Shown: positions 1 to 12,252, counted from the first letter of the stretch. The stretch: 64,000 bases of DNA from Typhlomys cinereus (GCA_023101885.1 JALPQD010000246.1:1488001-1552000), one strand, 5' to 3'. Notes: generated by a model not told the origin, from the sequence alone. Made by a program: numbers and translations.

Positions 1-1700
1 CTGGGTGAGAGAGAAACCACCTCTGTTAACTTAACAGGAAAATTGCTGAGGGACTGATGGACAGTCACTGACATGGAATCCGCTGCATGAACAGTAGTTT
101 TTCATAAAGTCAAGTCATGGATTGACTCAGGTGAACTAGACCAGATGTTTGCTAAAATTATGGGCTACCAATTTCAATCACACTTGGTGAGATAGAAGCT
201 TCAGAGTTCGTTCTGAGATTCCCAAATCATCTTTCACATTCTGGGCGGTTTAGGAATTTGCTGAAGTTAGAGAATGAGATTATTATTTGTATAAATGAAC
301 CTAATGGATATGTTCAGGGAACAAGGATTTCAGGTAAATTATAAACGGATTTGGAAGGGCAATTAATGACATTTAAGCAGAAATTATCTAAAGTGACAAA
401 GTCAAAAGAGCAAGGATCCTGAGTCTAAGAATGTCAGTGTTGAGAATAGAAGCATTTGCTGTCCCCTGGGTATGTGAAGATGCTAGATAGATGTACTCTT
501 GTCGGATGTGATTCCTTCCTAAAACCCCAGAAAGAAAATAGAGTCTATTAACATAGGACTATTTAAACAACTGAAGGTACATAGCCAATGCATGTAAGTT
601 CACTTCATTTTGACTTTCTGTGAGGCTGACAAGATGTATTACTGTCATTTCATTGTAAAACACAAATTCATTTCCAAAAGATCCTGCAGATAAAACCTTT
701 CCAGCTACTGGATATAGTGACTGTTGTGCCTTTAGAAAGTTTATGCCTGGCAGAAAAAGAAGATTTGCTAAGACATCCCTCTTCTTCTCTGGGAAACATT
801 CACCAAAGAAATAATAGTGACAAAAATAAGTATCAAGTAACTTCATTGTTGCTCACTTATTTCCAGGCAGGAATATGTAACAACATCAACAACAACAAAA
901 AAATGTGTCTAAGTTCAACAAACGTGCAAAATATCACTTTGATAAAATGTTATACCCGAGTCCTTCATGAGGTAAGCCTGCATCAACTGTATCACATTAA
1001 TCACCATTAAACCATTTGAGTAATAATCATATTTCTAAATTCCTTGTCTAAAATGTGAAGTATATTAGATGACCTAATAAATAGACTTCTAGGGAAGATT
1101 TATACTGGTTACATAATATTCCAGGATGATAACATCAATTCTTCACTTTCAAAATATTACTTATTGCTTTGGATATCTGAGAAATTAGCAAAGGCTTATA
1201 GGTAAAAATTTTATTAGGAAAGATGGAAATCAATCACATGAAAATACTTACACAGGCCCCTAGCTTTCATCTAGAAATAAAATAAGACTTTTCCCTCCTT
1301 ACTTTCCCATTAGCCACATTCAATTTTTGTTTTCCATTTTTTTAATATATCACATTCTGAATTGATGTAGGCTCATATTATACATGAGGTTACAGCATAT
1401 ACCCATGAGCTTATTTTACTGCCCTTCTAACTATATAGTATTATGAAATGGACCCTTTCCATGGTTCATGCCTCTTCTGTCCAGCCCATAGTAATGTTCT
1501 TATCCCATCACAATGCACTTCAATATGTAGCATTGAGGCACTTTGTAAATTTATTCACTTATTGATTTGTTTCTCTGCAAACATTCACTCATCCAGTAAG
1601 CATATCTAAGTTCTTACCAGAATGCCAGACCCTGACAATTCCACAAAGGACTCTGTTGTGTTAGTATTCACTAAGAAAATAATATTGAACTTCAAAAATG
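1..1700. other. Unannotated AT-rich DNA
   Basis: I recognise no gene, repeat family or RNA gene here. Short open frames exist on both strands but have no splice context or protein-like composition. It is probably unique or very old repeat-derived sequence. Confidence 0.5.
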
Positions 1701-1847
1701 AATGGCTAGAGCCACTATCATAAAAGTCTTTAGTGTGCAAGGCTAGAAACACCTGAGTTCAATCCTCAAAACCTACACATGAGGAAGTAAAGAATCGACT
1801 CCACAGATTGATCATCTTAACTCCACATATGTTCCATGGAATGTATA

Positions 1848-1894
<47 letters not shown>

Positions 1895-1947
1895 CACACA
1901 AAATAAATAACAGCAATAATAATGATTAAATAATAATAATAATTAAA
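1701..1947 (+). mobile_element. B3-type SINE (B2 superfamily)
   Basis: A tRNA-derived head is followed by the B3 body: the stretch around 1729-1790 reads like the B3 consensus (gtgcaaggct, then gagttcaatcct). The element ends in a long (CA)n run and an AATAAATAA-rich tail. The first 30 bases, with the A box, are degraded. B3 SINEs are Pol III-transcribed, non-autonomous retrotransposons mobilised by L1. The orientation is fixed by the tail. B3 is the best fit. Another B2-superfamily member is possible. Confidence 0.7.
1849..1892. repeat. (CA)22 microsatellite
   Basis: This is an uninterrupted CA dinucleotide run. It forms the tail of the B3 SINE and is a likely polymorphic marker. A minus-strand open frame covering it is only the repeat read in frame. 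Confidence 0.97.
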
Positions 1948-1980
1948 GTTTAGATTTTTCACTGAGATTGTGCTTGACAT

Positions 1981-2354
1981 TGCTTAAATATCAAATGCCC
2001 CTGACAGGTTCACATCTTTGAATCATTAGCTAGTGTTAACGTTCAGGAAGTCTGTGGAACTTTTAAGAATCAGAGTCTAGTTGGAACAAGGCAGGTCACA
2101 GGGAGGGGATCTTGAGTTTGGTAGCCTGGCCCTGCTTCCTCTCAGTTTGCTCTCACTCTCTGTGTTTCACAACAACTACAATGATGTGAGCACATCTCCT
2201 GCGTATGCCTCAAGCTTTGAACTATGCAATTTCTACCATAGCAGACTATATCTCTTCTGAAACCATAAGTGAAATAAACCCCCCTTTCTCTTTTAGGTCG
2301 TATATGAATGCTGTTTCACCTCAACATAAAGGGAAAAGAAAGGTAACTACAACC
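1981..2354 (+). mobile_element. Solo LTR, rodent ERVL-MaLR type
   Basis: The segment follows the layout of the other LTRs of this group in the window: a TG start with a 'gtttaaat...aatgcccc...caggttca' opening, a middle rich in 'cttcct' and 'ctctc', a 'gaaaccataagtgaaataaac' polyadenylation block near 2258-2278, and an end resembling 'gtaactacaacca'. No internal retroviral genes or partner LTR lie next to it, so it is a solo LTR. MaLR is the likely class. The subfamily is not assigned. Confidence 0.65.
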
Positions 2355-3888
2355 ACTAGTATGTATGGAGAGCTTTTCTCTCCCATGCTAACAAGGACAT
2401 TAAATTGTCTATCAGACAAAGAGATATGTATGGCTCAGATTATGCTATGAAGTGCTATAACAATTAAAGGCAGTGGAATAGACCAAGTACACACAGAGGA
2501 TAGGAAAGAGCATATGAATCTGTAAAAGGGATGATGGACATTTGAAAACAGAGTGAAGACTGCTTCATCTTTTTTATTACACCTAACAATAAATATTAGA
2601 AAATATTCAAGCTAGAGAAAATACCAAGCTAGAGATTGTGGAAGAACATGACAATAATCAATCCCTTGTTCTTCCTTACTTCGGTCTTTAGCAGAATGAG
2701 CTGGTCTGATTAGTGGGCTCCTATGCCTCAGTATCATTTTATTTAAAAACTGTTCCTCATTATTTTATTTTGAGTGAGAAGAGAGTGTTATCATTCAAAC
2801 AAGGAATAGTCCAAGTCTCAAAAAATTCACTGGCAACAAATGCCTAAGACCAATTGACTTTGCATTTTATCCAATGTAAATGTGGAACAATTTTTGTCGC
2901 CATTATAAAGAGCTAAAATTCACGATATATCATTAAACGATTTTCAGAGATGTTTCTACTGATAGAAAGAGTTACTTTTATGACTAAGGAAAAAACAATT
3001 CTGGAAAAATAGCAGGCCTAAGTCACTGGGACTTGAAAATATTTCTTATTCACATATTGGAAGTATGTGGATAACTAATCACGTTTGGCTGTCTATTTGT
3101 TGTGGTGAAGGAAAGGATTTGACACAAGAGGAGGTAGCATTTCAGTTTCCATAGTGTTGTGACATGAGTTATGGAGCTTAACTGTCAACTTTAACAATCT
3201 GGGGAAAACATTAAAGCACCATCCCTCTCCATCTCCTCTTTCTTCTATTCCTTTTCTCTTCACTTCCTCCTTCTTTTTGTTCTTTCTCATCACAACCCAT
3301 TTATCCTGGTAATTTTTTTGTTTCATGATTTTATGTTTTACTTAAGCACAGATCGTGAATGATCTTCTTTGATCTCTCAGCCACCTAGAGCTAGGTATGA
3401 ATATAATCCTCATGTCCATAGTTAAGAACTGCTGTGTAGAAATAAACCCCCAAATCTGAGTTGATGTAGCCCATGAAAGACAGTCACCTTTATTATTATG
3501 CTTTCTCATCGCCATATTGCACCTTTCTTAGTGAAAGGCCAGAATCAAGCACTGTGACTTGTTGGTCTAATTGTGATCTTGTTCCCCAGTCATTAGCAAA
3601 AGACAAATCAGTTTCCTACTTGGGGGAACCAGATGTATGGGAACCTTCTCCCAATAGGATAATTTTCAGAAAAGTCTAAATGACTACACATCATCTCTAC
3701 ATCTCAAAGAATGTGAAAACGAGAAAAAAATGGTGATGTGGTACTTTTCCATAACAGCATGACAATACTGAAAAATTTATAGACTTGAAGATAACTCCAA
3801 TACAATGTCAGCTCCATCTCATAGCAACTGTTTCACATCAGAAATGACTTGAGGAATGAGATGATTGTCCAGTAAAGTGTTTGCCTGG
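2355..3888. other. Unannotated DNA with a pyrimidine-rich tract
   Basis: No gene or recognisable repeat family is visible. The only clear structure is a C/T-rich stretch at about 3222-3291 on the plus strand. Confidence 0.5.
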
Positions 3889-4254
3889 TGTCATGGTTTG
3901 AAATGTGAATTGTCCCGTATAGGCTCATGTGTTTGAATCCTTAGCTGTTAATATCTGGGAAAGTCACTGCACCTTTGGGATGCCGAGCCTTGAAGGAGGA
4001 AGGTGTGGCACGGGGGAAGGTCTTAAGGTTGGTTATCCCTGCCTGTTAGCAGTTTGCTCTTTGCTCTTTGCGCTCTGCCCCCATGATGGACTTGACTTAA
4101 GCCTCCTCCAGCTTCTGCCAGCCTGCCATGTCTTTTCTGAAACCAAGGATTTGTTTCTCCCCTCTGAAACTATAAGCTGAATAAATCTCTCTTTCTCCCT
4201 TTAAGTCACTTGAGTCTGTGTCTCACAACAGCAGATAGAGGAAATGCCATACCA
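3889..4254 (+). mobile_element. Solo LTR, rodent ERVL-MaLR type
   Basis: This is one of the best-preserved copies of the group. It opens with 'tgtcatggtttgaaatgtg', contains 'gcctcatgtgtttgaa'-like and 'gccttgaaggagg' blocks, and has an AATAAA signal at about 4182 followed by 'ttaagtcactt' and a closing 'cagatagaggaaatg..atacca'. That order (TATGGTTTG start, AATAAA plus short tail) is the hallmark of MaLR LTRs. No 5-bp target duplication could be matched. No internal region is present. Confidence 0.72.
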
Positions 4255-4357
4255 TGTAAGCTTGAGAATGGGGCTATGATTCTCCAAAACACATTTCTTT
4301 AGAAAATTATACTCCTGGGTCCATGGAGGAAGAAATGAGACAATTTTTAGAAGCTTT

Positions 4358-4528
4358 TCACCAGCCAGTCTGAATAGGTGAGGTCCAGATTCAGTGAGGC
4401 ACTCTGTCTCATAAAGGAAGAAACCTGACCACACACCCTGGCCTCATGCATACATGGGCAACCCTCCACACACATAAGCTCACGTACACATTTACACATG
4501 TATACCGACACATGCACACACAAAATTA
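4358..4528 (+). mobile_element. RSINE1-like SINE fragment
   Basis: The 3' half of a rodent tRNA-derived SINE can be read: 'ccagccagtctgaatagg', then 'ccagattcagtgagg' and 'ctctgtctc', then a 'ggcctc' block and an imperfect CA-rich tail ending 'cacacacaaaatta'. The 5' half is not recognisable, so it is truncated or badly diverged. Confidence 0.55.
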
Positions 4529-4826
4529 AACTTTCTAAGTACTCAGCAACTTATCATGACAGACGAAAAAGTTGTGCTGTATGGGTTGAGAGGGGAGATA
4601 ACAAGTGCTAATTTAAAAAGCAAGCAATATTTTCTGCATATATTTTAGTGTTCCAGTTGAAGTTTGTCTTCAGAAAGCATTCTATGTGAATATTCAGTTG
4701 TACATACATAAAAATGCCACCTAATTCCTGGACATATTAGAAAGTGGCCTGATAAGAGCATAATTCCAGATATATAATTGAGACGGATGTATTACAATAC
4801 TGATGATTTCCTATTCCCTTAAAGTG

Positions 4827-4960
4827 CATGGCATCTGGAATAGCAGCACCACTCACAGGTTAGGATAGCTGGATCATTCGGAGTCCAGGCCACCTTGACC
4901 TACATAGTAAGATCAAAATATATACAAATAAATAAATGAATCCTGACTCTCAAAAAAGAT
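4827..4960 (+). mobile_element. B1-like SINE remnant
   Basis: Around 4866-4912 the order 'gctggatcattcggagtccaggcca..ttgacctacatagtaaga' matches the right half of a B1/Alu-type (7SL-derived) SINE, and an A-rich 'aaataaataaatga' tail follows. It is strongly diverged and lacks a convincing A box. Confidence 0.5.
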
Positions 4961-5335
4961 GTTATGATGATCTTTATTCTATGCAATTGCAAGGAAAATT
5001 ATGATAGTCTGTAAAATTTCTAGCATAGAGCATTAAAAGGGTTGGTTAAAGTACACTAGATAGGAGGATTTCCATCTCATTTGGGGTAGGGAAAATTTCT
5101 CAAGAATATGGAGCAGAAGAAGGAGAAAGCCAAAGATGCTAAGAAAAGTATTTCCATTTCATTTTACTGCATTATAATTCCATCTCCTAAAAGTCGAGGT
5201 AGGGCTACGCAATATAATGTATTGTTACAGAGAAAATCCACTCTTGGGCCAATCTGGTTAAGACAGGGGATTTCAGCTCTGAGAACCACTCACCAAATAG
5301 TTCAGGAACCATTGATGAAGAGAGTGCAAAGAGAT

Positions 5336-5435
5336 ACAGGGCAGAAACTAGTCACAGGGCAAAGACTGATCACAGGACAGAAACTAGTCAGAGGGCAGAA
5401 ACTAGTGACAGGGCAGAGACTGGTCACAGGCAACT
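5336..5435 (+). repeat. 18-bp minisatellite, 5 units plus a partial
   Basis: Five consecutive 18-bp units (5336, 5354, 5372, 5390, 5408) follow the pattern acagggcagaaactagtc with one to four changes each, and a partial sixth begins at 5426. Because 18 is a multiple of three, the array stays open in all unbroken frames. It lies in a 116-codon open frame (5108-5458), where it reads as a six-residue repeat. I take the frame as a by-product of the array rather than a gene. Confidence 0.93.
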
Positions 5436-5699
5436 GTCAGGAAATGAAAGGCACTTGATGGGATTTTGCAGAATAAGTTCCAGAGCTGGACTTGTGTGCT
5501 GGTGCTAAGCGGGGTAGGACTGTTGCAGTCCCAGTAGGGCAGTCACAGGCACTGTGGTGCCCTCTGAGCACACTCAGCACATTTGGGCACTGTGCCACCA
5601 CCTCCAATATCTCTGCATTTTCATGTCACTCTGACGAGTGGTTCCCGCACCTTACTCCCACAGAGTCCTACTTGTGATGTGATGAACTGCCCACTCTGA

Positions 5700-5920
5700 G
5701 CTCAGGAGTGCAGTGGGCAAAGAACCGTGGGCGACCAGTCTCCTGGGCTCCCTGAGGGTTTCCCAGGGTTCTCTGCTGAGCCTGGGACTCAAGGGAAATC
5801 CTTGCTGCCTCCCCAGCTGGCTTCACTATCTTTCTCCTGGGGAACTTCCTTCACAAATCACTTGTACCTAAATCCTTGCCTCAGGGCCCGCTGGGTGAGC
5901 TGATATAAACCAGAAGACTG
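5700..5920 (+). mobile_element. Possible ancient mammalian LTR fragment
   Basis: The stretch is richer in G+C than its surroundings. It ends with 'aaatccttgcctcagggcc' and 'aaccagaagac', which resembles the 3' end of old mammalian LTRs. A 'gatataaa' box lies near 5900. An 8-bp inverted repeat (tgcccact/agtgggca, 5688-5695 and 5712-5719) sits at its left edge. The assignment is weak, and unique DNA is the alternative. Confidence 0.3.
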
Positions 5921-6994
5921 CGGCTGTAAGGATTGAAAGCAAGCCGGAGTTATGAGCTGGGGAAGGCAGGAAACTTGGATGCAAATAGCCAAAGAAGGTG
6001 GGTGTTTATTGTGTTTCTTTTGACAGACATCCCATCCCTAAAGTTCCTGTGTGGAACATGACATGAGAATATCATGTTTTCTCTCCCACCCCCAACCCTG
6101 ACCCCAGTAAGTGGCAATGGACTTCAGATGTACTCACAGGTTTAGGGGAGATAAAAGAACACTGTTGAAACTTGTTGAAAGTGGGGTTCTCAAGAGCCAC
6201 CGAGACTTAGTATCTTGTCTCAGGAGGTGTAGGGTATTTGGCAATCAAGAACCACCAAAGTCGCCCCAAGCTAGTGGTCTCCAGGTCCCTGTCTTATAAA
6301 TTTGAAGTGTGAAGTTCATGAACTCCATCCAGGTGAGCTTTGGAAAGAAGTTTTATTATAGGAGTATAGGTAGAAGCTTAAGACAAGCCTGCGTTTAATT
6401 CCTGAACCTATGGGATAGAAAGATTCCTTGAAATAACCTTCTGAGTACAACATGGTCACTCCAGTAGACATGCTTCCCACACTCTCAAAAAATAAGCAAA
6501 TCTCTGCACAAAGCAACAATAGGTATCTTTAATACCCCCTTTCACTTCTTTCTTTTTCTTCATGTGCATTATCCTAAACCTGTTAAATATAGATTTACCA
6601 TTGGCATAGTGTTCTTATATTAATAATCCATTGGTTTTATTGTTACTTTTAAAGCCAAGTATTGACAACATGTAGATTTAATGTTAACCTATCATCTAGT
6701 ATCAAATTATCATCTAGTATCAAATTTGTACACAAATTTTTTTATTGCTGTAATCAGTTGAAGACAATACTCTTCAGTTTTTATAAGGGTCAAAATACAC
6801 ACACATGATATAAATGGAATTTACCATGTGTGCATACATGTTATAATGATGACATTCATTAAATTTAGAAGTTGTTCTTAAATTTTTTAAACTATATAAA
6901 GTACTCGCTACCTTTATTATCATAACTTGATACATTTAATACCATTACCAATGATCTGACCTACTGGTTAATCTATACCCGTGTTATTTGATGT
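5921..6994. other. Unannotated AT-rich DNA with an 18-bp direct duplication
   Basis: No gene or known repeat is recognised. An exact 18-bp tandem duplication (tatcatctagtatcaaat, twice) occupies 6690-6725. The rest is simple AT-rich sequence. Confidence 0.5.
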
Positions 6995-7470
6995 GTGAAT
7001 ATATATATGACAGCCAATGGAACTACCATAAAAATCTACTTCCTGGCTTCAGCAGTCATGCCTGCTGTTCCTGGAAATAACATTTCCTGGACTGCCAGAG
7101 TAGCACATGGCCCAGTGATAGATAGAGTGGACGTGACAATCAAGCCATCTGCTCGCTGGCTTCCCCGATTTCTCTGCTTCTCTCTACATTACTGCACAGC
7201 TCGGGCTTGGCCGCCATTTAGAAGGAAGCCCAGACAAGGGAATAAATCTGTACAGTGTTTCTTGGATAGTTTTAATTAACAACTTCCCAGGCTGAGAGGA
7301 GAAAGATGTGCACATGGAATCCTTTGCTGGGACCTCCAACTGCTTGGAAGACATGTTAAATATGTTTATCCAGGCTGATCCACAAGGAAAAATAAAATAA
7401 CAGCCTAGGACATCAAATAATGATTGTTCTTGCAGGACAATCAGTGAGTCACTTGGATGCAATTCTGCTG
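6995..7470. other. Non-repetitive, complex sequence; possible conserved element
   Basis: This stretch has no recognisable repeat, is compositionally balanced compared with its AT-rich flanks, and includes a 'ggccgccattt' motif (YY1-like) near 7208 and a homeodomain-like 'ttttaattaac' near 7270. Open frames occur on both strands (7 kb region, 92-94 codons). I see no coding signature. A conserved non-coding element is possible but unproven. Confidence 0.2.
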
Positions 7471-7703
7471 ATTAGAAAAGTCCGTCTGCCTTAAGAGCCA
7501 ATTTCAAGCCATTGATGACTAGAGGAAACATAAAAATACCTCCTTATATTTTCTACTTCGATTTTCTAGGCTGAGCCGCACATGCATGCACTGAAAGGCT
7601 ACAAAATACATTTGCTTATGTCAACTTGGCAATATGAAGCCTTAAAAATTTAGCACATGTCGTCATGCTTTGTCTTAGGTGAATTTACTTATTTGATTGA
7701 TAT

Positions 7704-7756
<53 letters not shown>
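7704..7756. repeat. (CT)n microsatellite
   Basis: This is an almost pure CT dinucleotide run of about 53 bp with one TTT interruption, followed by 'tttcttttct'. No SINE body is recognisable beside it. Confidence 0.95.
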
Positions 7757-7759
<3 letters not shown>

Positions 7760-10264
7760 CTTTTCTATTCCAGTGGTCTAGTCCTGATTCTTTTTCCAAA
7801 GTTCTGCCACTCAGATTCCCTTACTCATTATTTGAATCTGAAAATATTTCTAAAATGGTAATTTACCCTAAGGGTAATGGCACAGGTATTTATATTACAC
7901 AGAACAAATGAGTTTTTCTACACCTTGGAAAAATAACACTTTTTAATGGAATCAAGTCAAAAATCGATGTTGCAGGAAATATAAAATGTTGTAGTAAATA
8001 TAAAATGGAAATGATAACTATTATGTGATTTAGAAAGATGGAGATATTGACTTATTTATTTGAACATTAAATACCAATGATTACATACTTTGAAAAAAAG
8101 CTACTCTACGGTTGAGACATACAAATGCCTACCCATTGCAATGAATGAGCATACAATCTGAAAATGAAAATTAAAAAAAACCTTCAAAATTCAAGATAGA
8201 AGAGGAGAATGCAATGAAGCAATGAAGGTTCTTTCCTTATATTAGTGTTCTTTCAAGAGTGTTAATGTCTCAGATTCTCTTGATCAGTTGTGAGTACAAC
8301 AAACATTGCATAGAGAATCCACTAAGTGGACCTAGCCCTTTGTCAAACAGAATGACAACAGGAAAAGAGGGAAATTAATTTATGCAATTATGAATCGTTG
8401 ATTCTCATGGGGATGTCTAAAAGATATGAAGTTGGTAATGCACGTGAAATATCCATATCAAGAAGATGTTGTAAAAGCTTAAACAGTAAAAGAAAATAGT
8501 ATCACAATGCCTACTATGTACTGCTATTGTCTTGGACTCAACCTGCAATAAGCTGTTTGTGTGCTTCACTCTGCTCCTACAGAGAAGCTCCCTCCAAGAC
8601 AAACATCACTCATTACAACTCAGGGCTCTTATGGATTCAGCTTCCTACATGCTACTGATTTCTGCTGTCTTTTACTTGGTTCAAGTTCTACCTCAGGCTT
8701 ATTATTATCTCCATATTGTTAAATATCATGTAGCCACAAAAATGCTTTACTACCAAAAGTTTTTTTTTATTAAATCTCTTAGTAAAAGTGTACCACCTAT
8801 CTTTAATATCCCAATGAAAAAAAATTCAGAAAACTGATTAAAACTTTCAATCGCAAAGCAAAATAAATAAATAAATGTCCCTCTGAAGGGTAAATACACA
8901 ATGCTTCACATATATCATTTTACATACTGAGAATATTTTCAGAATATTAGCTAGTCTTTCCAAGGCTGAGGATGTTCTGTAAAAGCTCCAAAGACACTTG
9001 GAAACCAATTTAAATGGACCTAGAAGGCAAAGAGACATATTAAAATTCTGGATTAAAAACACCATTATTTTCTCCTGGTGAAATTCTGGGACTCGCCTTA
9101 CTCAAATATAAACGGAAGTGATAGATCTAAAGTTTACTCATTGTTGAAGAAAATGGTAAATTATTATGCAGTGCACAAACTCTGAGACCTTGCATTTTCC
9201 TTTGTATTTTTATGCTAATTAGGTTTTAGAAGATTGTTTATTGTATCCATTTGCAGATATGTGCTCCATGCTGTGTCCTTCATTAAAAAGATTAAGTACT
9301 CGATCAATCTTTAACCTCTTAGTGTATCTCATTAGTTTGGTAATTTATTCATCAAAAATACACTCAGCAATGTGTGGGTTTTTAAGAGCTGGTGTTGATT
9401 CAGGATCACATGCTGATTGGGAGGTATACAACTTATCAGTTGGATTAATGTGCCTGTTTGAGGAGGAGAATTTTATATATATATATAATAGGAGAGGTAA
9501 AGAAGTGTTTGTGTCTTCTGTATTCAATCCAAATAAAATCTTAAGAGATCTTCCCACTTGTAAACCTTTCAGAGTTAAAAACACAGCCAAGTTGAAACAT
9601 ACGAAAAGTTATATTTACAGGAACGAAGCATCCCAGTGATTATTTGGAATCATTATTTATTTTTATGGATTAATTTTACAGATTAAAGGAATATAAAATA
9701 TGAACTTCTCAAGTTAACGTTTACTAACATTGAAACCACTAAAAAGTTTAATGTGTTGACTTTCTCTTGAATTTAATAAAGGAGTTTTGTATTTTCTATA
9801 CGATGGAAGAGAGAAACAAAATAGAGTTCACACAGAATGAAAGCAAATTCATACACACAAGTGTACATCACTCTATGCATTTGCAGACATATTTTATTCA
9901 AATTGACTTCATGCATTTGCTTTATTTGGAGTGTGTTTATATCAGGAATCTCAAATCCAAGTTTCCCTAATAAATGAGCCCCAGGTTCATTTTTTTGTCG
10001 TGACTATGTGCTATATGGTCCTTAAAATGCTTTTCAGCTGCGAAGCATTATATTTTTAGTGAGCTATTCATCTTTTCCTTTCTCTTTTCAGTAGTAATAT
10101 GTCCATCTGCTGCTCATCAATCTTCCTGGGTTAGCAAGGCAAGGCGCCTCATCTGACTCAGTCCTCACCTTGAATAAAACCTGAGAAACACTCTTGCTTT
10201 GTACCTAAGAAGAACTAAAGAAAAGACAGAAGAAAAAGGTGGAAAAGGAAGAAATGGAAGGCAG
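7757..10264. other. Unannotated AT-rich DNA
   Basis: No gene, RNA gene or recognisable mobile element is seen. The longest open frame (9241-9639, 132 codons, plus) has no domain-like pattern and overlaps an antisense open frame, which suggests chance. Confidence 0.5.
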
Positions 10265-10265
10265 T

Positions 10266-10475
10266 GGACCACTGAGATGGCTCAGTGAGTCAGCACATTT
10301 GCTAGTCAAGCTTGATGGTTGATTCGAATCCCTGAAACCCACAAGGAGAACACCGAATCCAAAACAATTGTCTACTCTCCTCCACAAAAAGGGAACAGAA
10401 TGAGTACACACATACACATGTGTGCACACACGCACATACACAAAGATATATGTATATATATACAATATGTGTACA
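10266..10475 (+). mobile_element. B3-type SINE
   Basis: A clear Pol III A box (gagatggctcagtgagtcag, about 10276-10295) and a B box-like 'gttgattcgaatccct' (10317-10332) are followed by the B3 body ('gaacaccgaatcc', 'cctccacaaa') and an imperfect ACAC tail. It is 5' complete or nearly so. A (GT)n tract follows 40 bp downstream. Confidence 0.75.
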
Positions 10476-10514
10476 AATGTACACAGAATAGATTCAAACT
10501 CACAGACCTTTATG

Positions 10515-10517
<3 letters not shown>

Positions 10518-10546
<29 letters not shown>
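10518..10546. repeat. (GT)n microsatellite
   Basis: A pure GT run of about 14 units is followed by degenerate 'catgcttgtgtatgtgcatgtgtg'. Long antisense frames here are artefacts of the repeat. Confidence 0.95.
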
Positions 10547-10547
<1 letters not shown>

Positions 10548-10828
10548 ATGCTTGTGTATGTGCATGTGTGTTAGGGGAAAGTATTTTTTTCTCCTCACAG
10601 GTAAAGAAGGAAACCACCAGAAAGCCTTGTAAGAGCCATGAGACAAGGTTTATAAGAGATTTTATAGGAAGAATGGTTCTTTGATGTAGGATGCTTCCCA
10701 AAACATCAACAGCAGTATTTTGATTCACAATGGATAAGAGAGATTCCTTAAACCAAAATAGGGTATTTATGAGGTTGAATTGAAGTTCATTTGAGCAGAA
10801 AGTGGGGAGGTGTGAATGGAAAGAATCA

Positions 10829-10858
10829 GATTCCTGCTCAACATATTCCTGCTCAACA
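10829..10858 (+). repeat. 15-bp tandem duplication
   Basis: The sequence attcctgctcaacat occurs twice in direct succession. It is a small slippage-type duplication of no evident function. Confidence 0.85.
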
Positions 10859-11084
10859 TGGTGTCATTGTGTATCTTTGACTGATCTCTAATGTTCTGGG
10901 CATGCATCAGGCATAAATTCCTTAAACTGCTTTAAAGGAAATCTCTACAGGCCTCCTACATAGATTTTTAGAATATGGAACCAGCCCTTCATGAATAGAA
11001 AAGAAGGAAGGTCACATGTCAAGGATGTGGCAAGGTCAATCTTGTCTGCACAGGACATAACTAATCCCCTCCAAATATTCTATC

Positions 11085-11303
11085 TGAAAAAATACAGGAC
11101 GTCATTGTAAACACTGATGGTTAACCATCATTCTTCCCTCTGTATTTCCTGAGTGTGGTCACAACGTGACGGGCTGCCATTGGCTCCTGCTTACCCGCCA
11201 CAAGGAATTCTTCTGTCTAACTGTGAGCCAAGGTAAACTTCCTTTACTCATTTGTCTTTTGTCTGATGGCATTTGTTGCAATAACGAGAAAAATAATTAA
11301 AGT
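11085..11303 (+). mobile_element. 3' part of a MaLR-type LTR
   Basis: The order 'gtcacaacgtgac..gctgccattggctcctgctt', 'actgtgagccaaggtaaac', 'ttgtcttttgtctgatggcatttgttgcaataacgagaaaaataatt' matches the 3' half of the MaLR-type LTRs elsewhere in the window. The AATAAA signal is degraded to GGTAAA. The 5' half is not recognised. Confidence 0.55.
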
Positions 11304-11917
11304 AGATGCCCTCTTCTTCAACAAGCAACTTCTTAACTCTTCTTTAAGTCTCCTTGCAACAAACATGCAGAGAGAAGATTCAAGCTCACAGTCTCAATGT
11401 CCTTACGGTTACCAGCCAATGAAACTGTCCTTTAATTGAGAATCCCATGCTGTGGTCTTGGCTTTCATGTGTATAAGACAAATTTTTTTCTGGAAAAAAA
11501 GTTCCACTTGCTCAAATTTAACATGCAACACAAATTAGGATATATATTTTATAACTGAAGACCGTTGCAGTCTGCCTGCAGCTATTGACATATTCACAAC
11601 TAAATGGCTTAAGGGATAGCAAGGGGTTTTATTTTTTCCTGATTGTCTGGCCACATCTATTAGTGCAGCCTGGCAAGAGCCCTCATATGGATACCATGAG
11701 CTAGGGAACTCTCCACACCATATCCATTGCTAAGAGAGAAACAAGTCTCAACTGACTAAACAGCATGTCTGATGAAGTACACTAAGGAATGACAAAGGAC
11801 ACTTAAGACAATTCATTTGTATTTGAGTGAAAATAAACCAGTCACAAAAGCAAGCTAAAGATCATAGATGTTTTGAGGTTATCAGTGAAGGAAAAGTAAA
11901 GCCAAACTGGCGGTCCT
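11304..11917. other. Unannotated DNA
   Basis: No gene or recognisable repeat family is seen in this interval. Confidence 0.5.
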
Positions 11918-12252
11918 TGTTATGGTTAGTATTAGTCGGCAACTTGACAGAATCTAGAATAATCACATGGGAAATTGTCTAATTAAGCTAATTGGAGTTT
12001 GAAGATCCATTTTCTGTTGGTGTCACCATTCCCTAAATGGGACCCTAGTCTTCAGAAGTAGGAAAAGAGGCAACAAAGCTTGAATTTTCCTCTGCTCCCT
12101 AACTCAGGGTGCAATGTGAGCAGCAGCCTCAAGTTCTAGCCGCCAGGGTTTCTCTGCCATGTTGGTCTGTACAAACCAAAATAAACCCGATTCTCCTTAA
12201 GTTGATTTCCTCTGGGGACTTTATCACCGCAATAGGAGAGGGACCCATGACA
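11918..12252 (+). mobile_element. Solo LTR-type repeat, 'caacttgac' group
   Basis: It opens with 'tgttatggttag..gtcggcaacttgacag', then 'gggaaattgtctaatt', 'gtcaccattccctaaatggg', 'ccaaaataaac' (polyadenylation signal near 12180) and 'ccttaagttgatt..tttatcaccgcaatagg', ending 'atgaca'. This is the very common rodent repeat with LTR-like ends. I place it with the ERVL-MaLR-like LTRs. Five or six further copies lie on both strands in this window. Confidence 0.62.

Noticed and set aside
5688..5719. 8-bp inverted repeat as an operator or terminator
   Set aside because: It is an isolated short palindrome with no T-run or gene beside it, in a eukaryotic window.
9241..9639. 132-codon plus-strand frame as a gene
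   Set aside because: An overlapping antisense frame is also open, the sequence is AT-rich, and no domain, splice or polyadenylation context supports it.
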